In this document: one piece after another, positions 7,096 to 15,980 of the stretch
Position numbering within the stretch: position 1 is the stretch's first letter
How the letters are laid out: every line of letters starts with the position of its first letter
Assembly (NCBI RefSeq): GCF_014836635.1
Contig: NZ_JACSQL010000014.1
Span: 57,461-121,460 of the forward strand
DNA: 64,000 bases
Reading direction: 5' to 3'
Origin: Paenibacillus gallinarum
Lineage (GTDB): Bacteria > Bacillota > Bacilli > Paenibacillales > Paenibacillaceae
Notes under the pieces: model-generated
What the model saw: the letters and a program-made list of their open reading frames with translations, nothing else
What the model was told of the DNA's origin: nothing
Database searches by the model: none
Position numbers and translations under genes: made by a program

Positions 7096-9045
7096 ATGGA
7101 TGCAATAAATAAGAGATTAAATACAGTTACACAAGTGAAAGGAAATTCTGCTGCTCCACAGCCAGGGCGCAAACGCGGTCCGAATTTTAAAATGATGCTT
7201 CAAAACAAGGAGATGCAGGCAGCACTTGGCAGCGGGGTGATGATGCTCGTTGCATGGGGAGTTTCCGGCATTCATGAGTTTTTGTCCATTCTGCTGTATA
7301 TTGCAGCTTACACGATCGGTGGATGGACCAAAGCAAAAGAAGGGGTAGCGACGCTAGTTAAGGAACGGGATCTAGATGTAAACCTGCTCATGATTGCAGC
7401 GGCCGTTGGTGCAGCAACGATTGGTTACTGGAATGAGGGAGCTATGCTTATCTTCATTTTTGCGCTGAGTGGAGCACTTGAGAGTTATACAACCGAACGC
7501 AGTCATAAAGATATTTCATCCCTTATTTCATTGAAGCCGGAAACGGCGCTGCGAATCGATAATGGAAGTATGGAGCTTGTTGCTGCGGAAGAACTTGTAC
7601 CAGGAGATTTGATACTAGTAAAACCAGGAGAATTAATGCCTTCCGATGGTCGAATATACAAAGGATATTCTGCGGTAAATCAATCTTCCATTACAGGAGA
7701 GTCTACACCGGTAGAGAAAACAACCGGGGATGAGGTTTTTGCTGGAACGATGAATGGTGAAGGGGCGTTGTATATTGAAGTAACTCAGCAGGCCGAAAAT
7801 TCACTTTTTTCGAAGATCATTAAGTTAGTAGAAGAAGCACAAAGCGAAGTTCCTGCATCACAGCGATTTATTGAGAAATTTGAAGGAATATATGCCAAGT
7901 TTATTGTAGCAATTACGCTTATTATCATTGGGGCACTTCCCCTCCTGTTTGGCTGGACCTGGGGAGATTCATTTTATAAAGCATGTGTATTCCTTGTCGT
8001 AGCTTCCCCATGTGCGCTGGTAGCTTCGATCATGCCAGTGATGCTCTCTTCCATCTCAAGCAGCGCAAGAAGAGGACTTCTCTTTAAAGGCGGAGCACAT
8101 GTGGAAAATATGGCTAAAACGGCCGTTGTCGCTTTTGATAAGACAGGTACGCTTACGCGGGGAGTTCCCGAAGTAACTGACTTGTATCCAGCAGAAGGTT
8201 ATGACGAAATGCAGTTGCTTGCTGTCTCTGCTGCCATTGAAAGCCAGTCTATGCATCCCCTTGCAGAAGCGATTGTAAATAAGGCACGCATATCAGGAGC
8301 TGAAATTCTTGAGGCTGATGAAGTTCAGTCCATTACAGGGTGGGGACTTGAAGGAATCGTAAACGGTGTGAAATGGAGTATTGGTAAGACGGATAGGTTC
8401 GATCAGGGCGAGGTTGATTCGTTCTGGGTTCATACGAGAGCATCCCTAGAGCAAGAAGGAAAAACCGTATCCGTCATTATGCGAGGTGACGACATAGCCG
8501 GGATCATTGCGATGCGTGATACGGTACGTCCGCAGGCAGCGGATGCGGTGAGACGATTGCAACAATTAGGGGTCAAAGTCGCTATGCTGACGGGGGATCG
8601 TCAAGGCACCGCGGACGTTATAGCAGAAGAGACGGGTGTAGATTTTGTCTATGCGGAACTCTTGCCACAGCAAAAAGTGGAACAGGTACGTAAGCTCCGT
8701 GAAACCTATGGTCATGTAGTTATGGTTGGGGATGGAGTGAATGATGCACCAGCTCTAGCTGCAGCTACAGTAGGGATGGGAATGGGTATGTCTGGAAGCG
8801 GAACGGCTATTGAAGTAGCTGATGTGGTTCTGATGAATGACAATATTGAAGAGATCGCTTGGAGTATTAAGCAGTCTAGAAGAGCAGCAAGAGTAGTGAA
8901 GCAAAATATTGTATTTGCTATTTCCGTAATTACGCTGCTTATTGCAGGTAACTTCCTGACCGAGGTCGCTTTACCCTTTGGAGTTATCGGTCATGAAGGC
9001 AGTACGATTTTGGTTATTCTAAATGGTTTGCGATTGTTAAAATAA
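7096..9045 (+). CDS. pfeT: P1B-4 type metal-exporting P-type ATPase (PfeT/ZosA-like)
   Basis: Heavy-metal-transporting ATPase of the cytoplasmic membrane. It has TGES, the phosphorylation site D348 in DKTGTLT, MLTGDR, GDGVNDAP and the SMHPLA motif of P1B pumps. The ion-path motif is SPC (S304-C306) rather than CPC, and HEGST occurs in the last helix; this pair defines the P1B-4 group, which exports Fe(II), Co or Zn. There is no N-terminal CxxC metal-binding domain. A GTG at 7066 is open in frame, but RBS AGGGAAG (7081-7087) places the start at ATG 7096, giving 649 residues. The Fur/PerR-like leader site favours iron efflux under peroxide stress; metal specificity is inference. Confidence 0.85.
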   Translation: MDAINKRLNTVTQVKGNSAAPQPGRKRGPNFKMMLQNKEMQAALGSGVMMLVAWGVSGIHEFLSILLYIAAYTIGGWTKAKEGVATLVKERDLDVNLLMIAAAVGAATIGYWNEGAMLIFIFALSGALESYTTERSHKDISSLISLKPETALRIDNGSMELVAAEELVPGDLILVKPGELMPSDGRIYKGYSAVNQSSITGESTPVEKTTGDEVFAGTMNGEGALYIEVTQQAENSLFSKIIKLVEEAQSEVPASQRFIEKFEGIYAKFIVAITLIIIGALPLLFGWTWGDSFYKACVFLVVASPCALVASIMPVMLSSISSSARRGLLFKGGAHVENMAKTAVVAFDKTGTLTRGVPEVTDLYPAEGYDEMQLLAVSAAIESQSMHPLAEAIVNKARISGAEILEADEVQSITGWGLEGIVNGVKWSIGKTDRFDQGEVDSFWVHTRASLEQEGKTVSVIMRGDDIAGIIAMRDTVRPQAADAVRRLQQLGVKVAMLTGDRQGTADVIAEETGVDFVYAELLPQQKVEQVRKLRETYGHVVMVGDGVNDAPALAAATVGMGMGMSGSGTAIEVADVVLMNDNIEEIAWSIKQSRRAARVVKQNIVFAISVITLLIAGNFLTEVALPFGVIGHEGSTILVILNGLRLLK

Positions 9046-9092
9046 TGCCGTAGATTAGAGAAAAGCAAATAATAAAAAAATAGATAGAAAAC

Positions 9093-9120
9093 AAAAAGCG
9101 TCGTGAAAACGACGCTTTTG
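9093..9120 (+). terminator. Bidirectional terminator between the ATPase and ZIP genes
   Basis: Stem AAAAGCGTCGT / ACGACGCTTTT with a GAAA loop. T-rich on both strands, suiting the convergent genes. Confidence 0.88.
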
Positions 9121-9149
9121 CTGTATAGAAGTTTATTTTTTACGCCAAA

Positions 9150-9881
9150 TTAGAAAAGTTCAGTAAGGGTAATCATCGTGATGAGACCTAGAAGAAAGGA
9201 GATCGTAGCTACACGTTGGTTACCGTCTCCGTGACTTTCAGGGATTAGTTCTTTGTACACAATAAACATCATTGCTCCTGCAGCAAAGGCAAGACCATAA
9301 GGAACAAGACCATCAACTACACTGCTTAGCGAGTATCCAATAAACGCCGTGATAATCTCGACTGCCCCCGTTAACGTAGCGATACCGAGCGCTTTAAATC
9401 GGCCAATGTTTTGATTCACTAGAAATAGGGCAACAAGAAATCCTTCAGGCGCATTCTGTAGACCAATCGACAAGGCGATCAGATTACCTAGAGTTTCGTC
9501 TGAACTCGCGTAACTTACTCCAACGGAAAGCCCCTCTGGAAGATTGTGCATCGTGATTGCAGCAATGATAAGGAAAGCCTTGCCTTCAATATTAAAGGGC
9601 CTTGATTCAGGATTCTCTAGATCGATGTGCGGGATATACCTCTCTAAGATGAGCAGCACACAACTTCCTGCCATGATTCCGATGGAAAGGACAATAAGAT
9701 TCGATTGGCTGAGAGCCTCTGGGATGAGACTGTACATAGATGCTGATGTCATGATTCCGGCAGCATAAGCGAGTAAAATATCTCGCAGCCGGTGAGTTAC
9801 CTTGGTCATAAAAAGAATCGGGATTGCCCCAAGTCCAGTAGACAAGGCAGAGATAATACTTCCAATCATTGCTTCTGTCAT
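9150..9881 (-). CDS. ZIP-family divalent metal transporter
   Basis: Membrane protein with about eight helices. The metal-binding motifs of ZIP transporters are present: MHNLPEGLSVG in helix IV and LQNAPEGF in helix V. An ATG at 9947 is open in frame, but AGAGGAGGT lies 12-13 bases upstream of the ATG at 9881 (MTEAMIGSIIS), which also gives the normal ZIP N-terminus and 243 residues; the RBS spacing is rather long. A PerR-like box overlaps the promoter. Placed next to a P1B-4 exporter, it suggests a metal import/export pair, but the direction of regulation and the metal are inferred. Confidence 0.88.
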   Translation of the reverse strand: MTEAMIGSIISALSTGLGAIPILFMTKVTHRLRDILLAYAAGIMTSASMYSLIPEALSQSNLIVLSIGIMAGSCVLLILERYIPHIDLENPESRPFNIEGKAFLIIAAITMHNLPEGLSVGVSYASSDETLGNLIALSIGLQNAPEGFLVALFLVNQNIGRFKALGIATLTGAVEIITAFIGYSLSSVVDGLVPYGLAFAAGAMMFIVYKELIPESHGDGNQRVATISFLLGLITMITLTELF

Positions 9882-9973
9882 AAACTTTCGAATACCTCCT
9901 CTTGTTGTCTTTCTATTTAGATCAGGATTAAGGCGAGCAAAGAGCATTGACAGCGACTTTGAAAATGATCATA

Positions 9974-10001
9974 ATTATATCTAGATTAGAATTATTATAA
10001 A
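9974..10001 (-). promoter_or_regulatory. ZIP gene promoter overlapped by a PerR-type box
   Basis: On the minus strand TTTATA (10001-9996), 16-base spacer, TATAAT (9979-9974). The stretch 10000-9986 reads TTATAATAATTCTAA, matching the Per box TTATAATNATTATAA at all but one position and lying across the -35/spacer. A perR gene lies at 59628-60047 in this window. Confidence 0.6.
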
Positions 10002-10116
10002 TTATTTATTCCTTTTCCGTAAAGTTTACTTATAACATGAACGGGTAAAGCAATTCATTATATTATTTCCCATTCGTATATGGATGACAAGAGTTGATAT
10101 GTTATGAAGTTGTCTT

Positions 10117-10162
10117 CCAGGCGAATAAGGTAATAACTTATTGTATGCTTGTTCGCCCCTGG
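10117..10162 (+). other. Inverted repeat upstream of trxB
   Basis: CCAGG-CGAA (10117-10125) pairs with TTCG-CCCCTGG (10152-10162) around a 26-base interior that itself holds AATAAG...CTTATT. It is not followed by a T run. Its role is unknown; it lies about 55 bases before the trxB start and may be a leader hairpin or operator. The remainder of 9980-10116 is AT-rich with no further clear feature. Confidence 0.4.
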
Positions 10163-10218
10163 TTCATTCGAAGTTCATTTACTCTAGTGTTTGCGGAAGA
10201 AATCAGGAGGTAAAGTGA

Positions 10219-11166
10219 ATGTATAAATCAGTTATTATCGGAACAGGGCCAGCCGGCCTGACTGCAGCCATTTATTTGGCACGTGCCAATTTGAAACCAC
10301 TCGTAATTGAAGGTCCAGAACCGGGAGGACAACTCACAACGACGACAGAAGTGGAAAATTTCCCTGGTTTCCCTGATGGTATTATGGGACCTGAACTTAT
10401 GGATAATATGCGCAAACAGGCGGAGCGCTTTGGTGCAGAATTCCGTACTGGATGGGTTAATAGTATTGATATGGCAGAGCGTCCTTTTAAAATTCAAGTC
10501 GAAGGACAAGACGAAATTGTCTCCGAGACGGTTATTATTTCCACAGGAGCTTCTGCAAAATACCTCGGTATTCCTGGAGAACAAGAAAACGTAGGTTATG
10601 GTGTAAGTACTTGTGCAACATGCGATGGATTCTTTTTCCGCGGTAAAGAAATTATCGTAATCGGCGGCGGCGATTCTGCGTTGGAAGAAGCAACCTTCCT
10701 GACTCGTTTCGCATCTAAAGTAACACTTGTGCATCGCCGTGAAGAACTGCGTGCTTCAAAAATTATGCAGGACCGTGCGCGTGATAATGAAAAAATTGAA
10801 TGGGCACTGAATCGCACACCTGTTGAGATCCTTGCAGGCGAAAATGGAAGCGGAGTAAAAGGCTTAAAAGTGCTTAACAATGCTACCGGCGAAGAAGAAA
10901 TTATTGAAGCTAGCGGTGTATTTGTTGCCATTGGTCATAATCCAAACACAGCGTTCCTGGGTGGTCAACTGACTACGGATGCAAACGGATATATTGTTGT
11001 TAACCCTGGCACAAGTGAAACGAATGTACCTGGCGTATTCGCTTGCGGAGATGTTCAGGATACGCGTTACAGACAAGCGATTACAGCTGCAGGCAGTGGA
11101 TGTAAAGCAGCAATGGATACGGAAAGATTCATTGAAAGTCTTGAGCACAGTGCAGTAACGAATTAA
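10219..11166 (+). CDS. trxB: Thioredoxin-disulfide reductase
   Basis: FAD/NADPH enzyme that keeps thioredoxin reduced; cytoplasmic. FAD site GTGPAGLTAAIYLARA at residues 8-23, redox-active C132-A-T-C135 followed by DGFFF, NADPH site GGGDSALEEA, and C-terminal GVFACGDVQD. 315 residues is normal. RBS AGGAGG precedes the ATG. It is monocistronic, with a terminator downstream. Confidence 0.97.
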   Translation: MYKSVIIGTGPAGLTAAIYLARANLKPLVIEGPEPGGQLTTTTEVENFPGFPDGIMGPELMDNMRKQAERFGAEFRTGWVNSIDMAERPFKIQVEGQDEIVSETVIISTGASAKYLGIPGEQENVGYGVSTCATCDGFFFRGKEIIVIGGGDSALEEATFLTRFASKVTLVHRREELRASKIMQDRARDNEKIEWALNRTPVEILAGENGSGVKGLKVLNNATGEEEIIEASGVFVAIGHNPNTAFLGGQLTTDANGYIVVNPGTSETNVPGVFACGDVQDTRYRQAITAAGSGCKAAMDTERFIESLEHSAVTN

Positions 11167-11261
11167 TACTTAGTTTATATATTCAGCCTATTGTAGATTA
11201 GTGAACAGAAATGTTTGAAATTTTATTTAATTGAGGTAATACAATTGGAAGCCCTAGTAAG

Positions 11262-11288
11262 CCGCATCCTTTACGGATGCGGTTTTTT
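11262..11288 (+). terminator. Terminator after trxB
   Basis: Stem CCGCATCC / GGATGCGG followed by T6. Confidence 0.92.
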
Positions 11289-11342
11289 ACCTATATAAAG
11301 GGAATCATACGATAATAGAATGTATTGTAGGAGAGATAAAAC

Positions 11343-12671
11343 ATGAGAAACAGTTATTATATATTGGTGCTACTACTGTTGTTCTTGGTGATCGGTTGTT
11401 CTAGGGAAGTAGCTATCCCTGAAAAATCTGCTGATTCCCCCACGGAATTGGACAGTAACCATGCGGAAAATAGGGCGAATAAAGTAGAAGAAGATAACGA
11501 ACAGGATTTCGATAATACGGAGTCGGTTGAACCTGACCGTGTTCCTTCCATAGATGATGAGACCGACAAGTATAAGTCAGAACTCATGTCGATGAACTTG
11601 GAACAGAAAATAGGTCAGCTGATTATCTCAGGTTTTTCGGGCACAGAACTTTCTAGGGAAGAGACACAGTTAATTGCTTCAGGCCGAATCGGCGGTGTCA
11701 TCCTATTTAAGCAAAATATTGAGAGCAAAAAACAACTGCTAGAACTTATTAATGATATAAAATCAAATAATCCAGTAGAAAATAGACCGCTTTTTATCTC
11801 TTTGGATGAAGAAGGCGGGCGGGTGTCTCGTTTACCGGAGGGCAAGACAGAATTTCCATCCAGTCTTATGATTGGGAAGAAGGGAGATTCAGCTTTATCC
11901 GAAGAAGTGGGCAGAGTTATTGGAGAAGAGGCTGGTGCTTTTGGATTTAATGTAGACTATGCTCCCGTACTTGATATATTTAGCAATCCAGATAATACGG
12001 TAATTGGTGATCGTGCTTATGGCACCACCGCTGCAGAAGTATCCGTTCATGGGATCGCTGTAATGAAAGGACTACAGAAATCGGGTATGATCTCTGCTAT
12101 AAAACACTTTCCCGGACATGGGGATACCTCGGTTGATTCACATGAAAGTCTGCCGGTTGTTAACAAGACGAAAGCTCAGCTAGAAGAAAGAGAACTGATT
12201 CCTTTTCGTGAAGCGATAGAAGAAGGAGCAGACATGATCATGGTAGCTCATATCAAGTATCCAAAGATAGATTCCTCAGGAAAACCGGCATCTCTGTCTT
12301 CCGTCATGGTTCAAGACATCTTACGAGAGGATCTTGGGTACGAGGGGGTTGTTATTACGGATGACCTTGAGATGGGAGCAATCGAACAGAATTATGGCTC
12401 AGGAGAGGCAGCTGTTATGGCGCTTGAGGCTGGAGTTGATATCCTTTTGTTCGGTCATACTCCAGACAAAGCATCAGAAGCATATGAGGCCATACTAACG
12501 GCAGTAGAAACGGGAAGGTTAACCGAGGCCGAAATAGATGAACATGTGCTCCGAATACTGAAATTGAAGGAAAAATATATACAATCAGATGAGAAGCTAA
12601 CGGAAGACGCACTTACCAAATTCGGCTCTGATGAGCATCAGCAAGTAGCAAACCGGATTAAACAGAATTGA
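11343..12671 (+). CDS. nagZ: Lipoprotein beta-N-acetylhexosaminidase, glycoside hydrolase family 3
   Basis: Cell-wall recycling enzyme that removes N-acetylglucosamine from muropeptides. The N-terminus is a lipoprotein signal (hydrophobic LVLLLLFLVIGC with the lipidated Cys at about residue 19), then an acidic, low-complexity linker to about residue 78, then the GH3 barrel. Catalytic landmarks are KHFPGHGDTSVDSH, whose D265-S-H267 is the acid/base dyad typical of NagZ, and VVITDDLEMG around D340 for the nucleophile. 442 residues fits a single-barrel NagZ without the extra C-terminal domain of Bacillus NagZ (YbbD). RBS AGGAGAG. Membrane-anchored, outer face of the cytoplasmic membrane. Confidence 0.92.
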   Translation: MRNSYYILVLLLLFLVIGCSREVAIPEKSADSPTELDSNHAENRANKVEEDNEQDFDNTESVEPDRVPSIDDETDKYKSELMSMNLEQKIGQLIISGFSGTELSREETQLIASGRIGGVILFKQNIESKKQLLELINDIKSNNPVENRPLFISLDEEGGRVSRLPEGKTEFPSSLMIGKKGDSALSEEVGRVIGEEAGAFGFNVDYAPVLDIFSNPDNTVIGDRAYGTTAAEVSVHGIAVMKGLQKSGMISAIKHFPGHGDTSVDSHESLPVVNKTKAQLEERELIPFREAIEEGADMIMVAHIKYPKIDSSGKPASLSSVMVQDILREDLGYEGVVITDDLEMGAIEQNYGSGEAAVMALEAGVDILLFGHTPDKASEAYEAILTAVETGRLTEAEIDEHVLRILKLKEKYIQSDEKLTEDALTKFGSDEHQQVANRIKQN

Positions 12672-12718
12672 TGAGCACATCACAGAGAAAAAGCGGGGCG
12701 TGTTCTTGGAGATAAAAT

Positions 12719-12755
12719 AAAGAGAGAGAGACGAATCATGTCTCTCTCTCTTTTT
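12719..12755 (+). terminator. Terminator after nagZ
   Basis: Stem AAGAGAGAGAGAC / GTCTCTCTCTCTT with T5; may serve the convergent minus-strand gene as well. Confidence 0.9.
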
Positions 12756-12782
12756 AATAAAAAATAGGCAGTGAAACGTTAG

Positions 12783-12980
12783 CTAAAAAACAAACCACAT
12801 AAACCACTGGAATATAAAATAGACGGCTACACCCGATAGAACATACCATAATGCCTGTTTTTTCTTACCCTGAAATAACTTGAGAATTCCTAGACTTACC
12901 AAGGGAGCAATAACAATAAGGAAAAGCAGGACCGTGATGAACATCGCGGCTGAAATATCGGAAGTATCCACATAAGTCAC
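12783..12980 (-). CDS. Small two-helix membrane protein of unknown function
   Basis: I do not recognise a family. The frame is open from about 13049, but the only ribosome-site-like sequence (GGAGAG) sits 7 bases before a GTG at 12980, giving 65 residues: VTYVDTSDIS, a helix AAMFITVLLFLIVIAPLVSL, a short basic loop QGKKKQ, and a second helix ending WFMWFVF. A TATAAT at 13075-13070 on the minus strand could be its -10 box. An ATG at 12995 is an alternative start but lacks an RBS. It lies between nagZ and xylR and appears to be transcribed alone. Confidence 0.55.
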   Translation of the reverse strand: MTYVDTSDISAAMFITVLLFLIVIAPLVSLGILKLFQGKKKQALWYVLSGVAVYFIFQWFMWFVF

Positions 12981-13135
12981 GAGAGTTCTCTCCATTCCGT
13001 GCGTGAAGTATAGCTGCAAATGGGAGCTTTGCAGTAATAAATGACACATAATAAGACTTATTATACCTTGGATACGGAAGGTAACGGTCCAGAAAATAGG
13101 GCAAATTTTTGTCTATTTCAGTTAATTTTTTACAT

Positions 13136-14296
13136 TTATGATCGAACTCGAATCTGCCCAAGAAATTGGGATATGGCTCCATAGGCAGAACCGATTAAGG
13201 TAGAGTTTGCTCCAAGTTCAGCGAATTCAATATGGAGACTACGCCGATGGTAGGGAAGTGTTCGCTCAGCGACAACTCTTTGCAGTGAGCTCTCTATATA
13301 TTTTTGTGCTTTCGATAAGGGTCCCCCAATAATGATGCGTTCTGGATTAAAACTATTTACGATGTTTGTTATCCCGACACCCAGCCGGTGTCCCATGCTT
13401 TTATAGAGTTCCAGAATGACAGGGTCACCTTTGGCAGCAAGGATCGTAAGATCCGAAGTGGAACGGGAAGGAAGCTGCAAGCTGGCTTCATCATACGCTT
13501 TTTCAGATGCATAGAGCTCCCAGCACCCCCGATTTCCGCAGGAGCACTGCTTTCCTTCTGCATCAATGGACATATGTCCTGTTTCACCTGCATAACCCCA
13601 TGCTCCTTTATAAAGTTCCCCATCAATTACAATGCCAGATCCAATCCCAATGCCCGCACTGATGTATATCAGATGGCGTGTCCCTCTAGCTGCTCCAAAG
13701 TGAAGTTCACCGAGTGCTCCTGCATTGGCTTCATTATCAATCGTGACCGGAAGTTCCAGTTCTTTTTCTAACATACTTCGAAGAGGAACCATATTCCACG
13801 CAAGGTTCGGGGCAAATAGAATCGTTCCTTCTTCATCTACCATGCCTGGTACTCCAATCCCTACACCAATGACACCGTGTGGTGAAGGGGGCGCTTTTTG
13901 CTGCAGCCTGTTCGTCATGGAGACAATGGAGCTACATACGTATGACACGTCGTGACTTGTAAGAGGCTGAACGTCTTCAGCAATAATGGTTCCGGCAAGA
14001 TCCGTTAGAACACCTCGTAAACGTTTCACACTGACTTCAAGACCCACTGCATAACCAGCCTGCTTATTGAATAGAAGCATAAGCGGTTTGCGTCCTCCGC
14101 TGGATTCACCTAGTCCGAGTTCAGTGACCAAATGCCCGTCAATGAGTTCCGCTACAAGATTAGATACCGTTGCTTTATTTAATCCGGATAGAGTCGACAC
14201 ATTCGCTCTAGATAAAGGTGCATGTTCCCGGATCGTATTTAAAATAATCGTTTTATTAATCTTTTTGACCAGAGCCTGATCTCCGGTTATTGCCAT
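13136..14296 (-). CDS. xylR: Xylose operon repressor, ROK family
   Basis: DNA-binding repressor of xylose genes that releases operator when xylose binds. Residues 1-75 form the winged helix (LSRANVSTLSGLNKATVSNLVAELI), the rest is a ROK/actin-like sugar-binding fold with EANAGALGE and the zinc-binding CSCGNRGCWE. 386 residues is normal for Gram-positive XylR. It is divergent from xylA and shares a 211-base control region with operator-like sequence, the classical Bacillus arrangement. Confidence 0.93.
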   Translation of the reverse strand: MAITGDQALVKKINKTIILNTIREHAPLSRANVSTLSGLNKATVSNLVAELIDGHLVTELGLGESSGGRKPLMLLFNKQAGYAVGLEVSVKRLRGVLTDLAGTIIAEDVQPLTSHDVSYVCSSIVSMTNRLQQKAPPSPHGVIGVGIGVPGMVDEEGTILFAPNLAWNMVPLRSMLEKELELPVTIDNEANAGALGELHFGAARGTRHLIYISAGIGIGSGIVIDGELYKGAWGYAGETGHMSIDAEGKQCSCGNRGCWELYASEKAYDEASLQLPSRSTSDLTILAAKGDPVILELYKSMGHRLGVGITNIVNSFNPERIIIGGPLSKAQKYIESSLQRVVAERTLPYHRRSLHIEFAELGANSTLIGSAYGAISQFLGQIRVRS

Positions 14297-14400
14297 GGAT
14301 CAGCACGTCCCTTCAGGATTTTACATTGAATTATTTACGATAACTTATCTATTTAGAATAGAGGTAAAGTCTATTGTAACAGAAAAGAAGAAGAACAAAC

Positions 14401-14447
14401 AAACTTAGTTTAACCAATAGACAAAGTGATGAGCGGTGTGTTAGTAT
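14401..14447 (+). promoter_or_regulatory. xylA promoter with XylR operator-like palindrome
   Basis: TAGACA (14418-14423), 18-base spacer, TAGTAT (14442-14447). Just upstream is AAACTTAGTTT (14401-14411), a palindrome inside AACAAACAAACTTAGTTTAA that resembles known XylR operators rich in TTAGTTT/AAACTAA. A second palindrome, CTATTTAGAATAG, lies at 14349-14361 on the xylR side. Confidence 0.55.
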
Positions 14448-14452
14448 ATCGG

Positions 14453-14466
14453 TGTAAACGATTTCG
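14453..14466 (+). promoter_or_regulatory. Catabolite-responsive element (cre-like)
   Basis: TGTAAACGATTTCG matches the cre consensus TGWAANCGNTNWCA at every defined position but the last. It sits just after the xylA -10 box, where CcpA binding would block transcription in the presence of preferred sugars. Confidence 0.6.
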
Positions 14467-14507
14467 CGAATCGGACATTAGACCAATTAGAGGAGGGCTT
14501 TGTAACA

Positions 14508-15824
14508 ATGGCTTACTTTGAATCCGTTAACAAAGTTGCATTTGAAGGTAAAGAATCGAAAAATCCTTTGGCATTTAAATTTTATAATCCGGAAGAAGTC
14601 GTAGCAGGTAAAACAATGGAGGAACATTTCCGTTTCGGTATGGCTTACTGGCATACACTAACAGCGGGCGGCGCTGACCCTTTTGGTGCAGAAACAGCTG
14701 TTCGTTCTTATAATAAATATTCGGGTCTTGACCTTGCGAAAGTTCGCGTAGAAGCAGCATTTGAATTCATGGAAAAAATGAATCTGCCGTTCTTCTGTTT
14801 CCACGATGTAGACATCGCCCCTGAGGGAAACAGTCTGCGTGAGTTCTACAGCAATATTGATACAATCGTTGATCTTATTGAGGATCATATGAAATCAACA
14901 GGTAAAAAACTGCTCTGGAATACAGCAAACATGTTCACGAATCCACGTTTCATGCACGGTGCAGCATCTACATGTAATGCAGATGTATATGCTCATGCAG
15001 CAGCTCAGATCAAGAAAGGGCTAGAAGTGGGTAAACGTCTTGGTGCAGAAAACTATGTATTCTGGGGCGGACGTGAAGGTTATGACACGTTGCTAAATAC
15101 AGATATGGCTCTTGAGCAAGACAACATTGCTCGTATGTTCCATATGGCTGTAGATTACGCGAAAGAAATCGGCTTTGACGCTCAATTCTTGATCGAGCCT
15201 AAACCAAAAGAACCAACAAAACATCAATATGATTTTGATGCTGCTACTTCGATTGCATTCTTGCAAAAATACGGTTTGGACAAAGACTTTAAACTGAACC
15301 TTGAAGCTAACCATGCTACGCTGGCAGGTCACACATTTGACCATGAGCTTCGTGTCGCTCGTATCAACGGTATGCTTGGATCACTAGATGCAAACCAAGG
15401 CGATCTTCTGATCGGATGGGATACAGATGAGTTCCCAGTAGATATCTACGATGCAACACTTACCATGTACGAAGTACTTAAGAATGGCGGTCTTGGTAAA
15501 GGTGGCGTAAACTTTGATGCGAAAGTACGTCGTTCTTCTTTCGAACCAGAAGATCTATTCCTTGCTCACATTGCAGGTATGGATACGTATGCGAAAGGTC
15601 TGAAAGTTGCTGCGAAACTGATCGAAGATCGTGTATTCGATAACTTTATTGAGGATCGTTATGCAAGCTTTAAAGAAGGTGTTGGTGCCGAAGTGGTTGA
15701 AGGTAAAGCAACGCTTAGCTCCCTTGCTGAATATGCACTTAATAACGAAACACCGCGTGCTAACAAATCAGGTCGCCAAGAACTTCTGAAAGCGACACTT
15801 AACCAATATATCTTGGCTGACTAA
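14508..15824 (+). CDS. xylA: Xylose isomerase
   Basis: Converts D-xylose to D-xylulose; cytoplasmic metal-dependent TIM barrel. 438 residues is the usual class II length. Signature sequences are FCFHDVDIAPEG (catalytic His), YVFWGGREGYDTLLNTD, FLIEPKPKEPTKHQYD and LDANQGD. RBS GAGGAGGG precedes the ATG. First gene of the xylA-xylB operon, with XylR and cre-like control sites upstream. Confidence 0.97.
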   Translation: MAYFESVNKVAFEGKESKNPLAFKFYNPEEVVAGKTMEEHFRFGMAYWHTLTAGGADPFGAETAVRSYNKYSGLDLAKVRVEAAFEFMEKMNLPFFCFHDVDIAPEGNSLREFYSNIDTIVDLIEDHMKSTGKKLLWNTANMFTNPRFMHGAASTCNADVYAHAAAQIKKGLEVGKRLGAENYVFWGGREGYDTLLNTDMALEQDNIARMFHMAVDYAKEIGFDAQFLIEPKPKEPTKHQYDFDAATSIAFLQKYGLDKDFKLNLEANHATLAGHTFDHELRVARINGMLGSLDANQGDLLIGWDTDEFPVDIYDATLTMYEVLKNGGLGKGGVNFDAKVRRSSFEPEDLFLAHIAGMDTYAKGLKVAAKLIEDRVFDNFIEDRYASFKEGVGAEVVEGKATLSSLAEYALNNETPRANKSGRQELLKATLNQYILAD

Positions 15825-15884
15825 TCATTGATCAGTCTTGATCATGCCAACAGGACGCCACAGCAATAGTTAGTCTTTACGGAT

Positions 15885-15934
15885 CGTCCCCGGCCTTTTT
15901 CGCCCGTATGCGAAAGGTGCGGGGACGTTTCTTT
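15885..15934 (+). terminator. Large hairpin between xylA and xylB
   Basis: CGTCCCCG-CC-TTTTCGC pairs with GCGAAA-GG-CGGGGACG to make a long interrupted stem. It is followed by TTTCTTTATTT, a weak U tract. It could be a partial terminator that lowers xylB relative to xylA or an mRNA-processing or stability element. Confidence 0.6.
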
Positions 15935-15980
15935 ATTTGATGATCAAATAGAATGGGACAATGAAGGAGGAAGAAATACA

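Noticed and set aside
10228..10734. 168-codon antisense open frame in trxB
   Set aside because: Cys/His-rich nonsense composition, no RBS, fully overlaps trxB.
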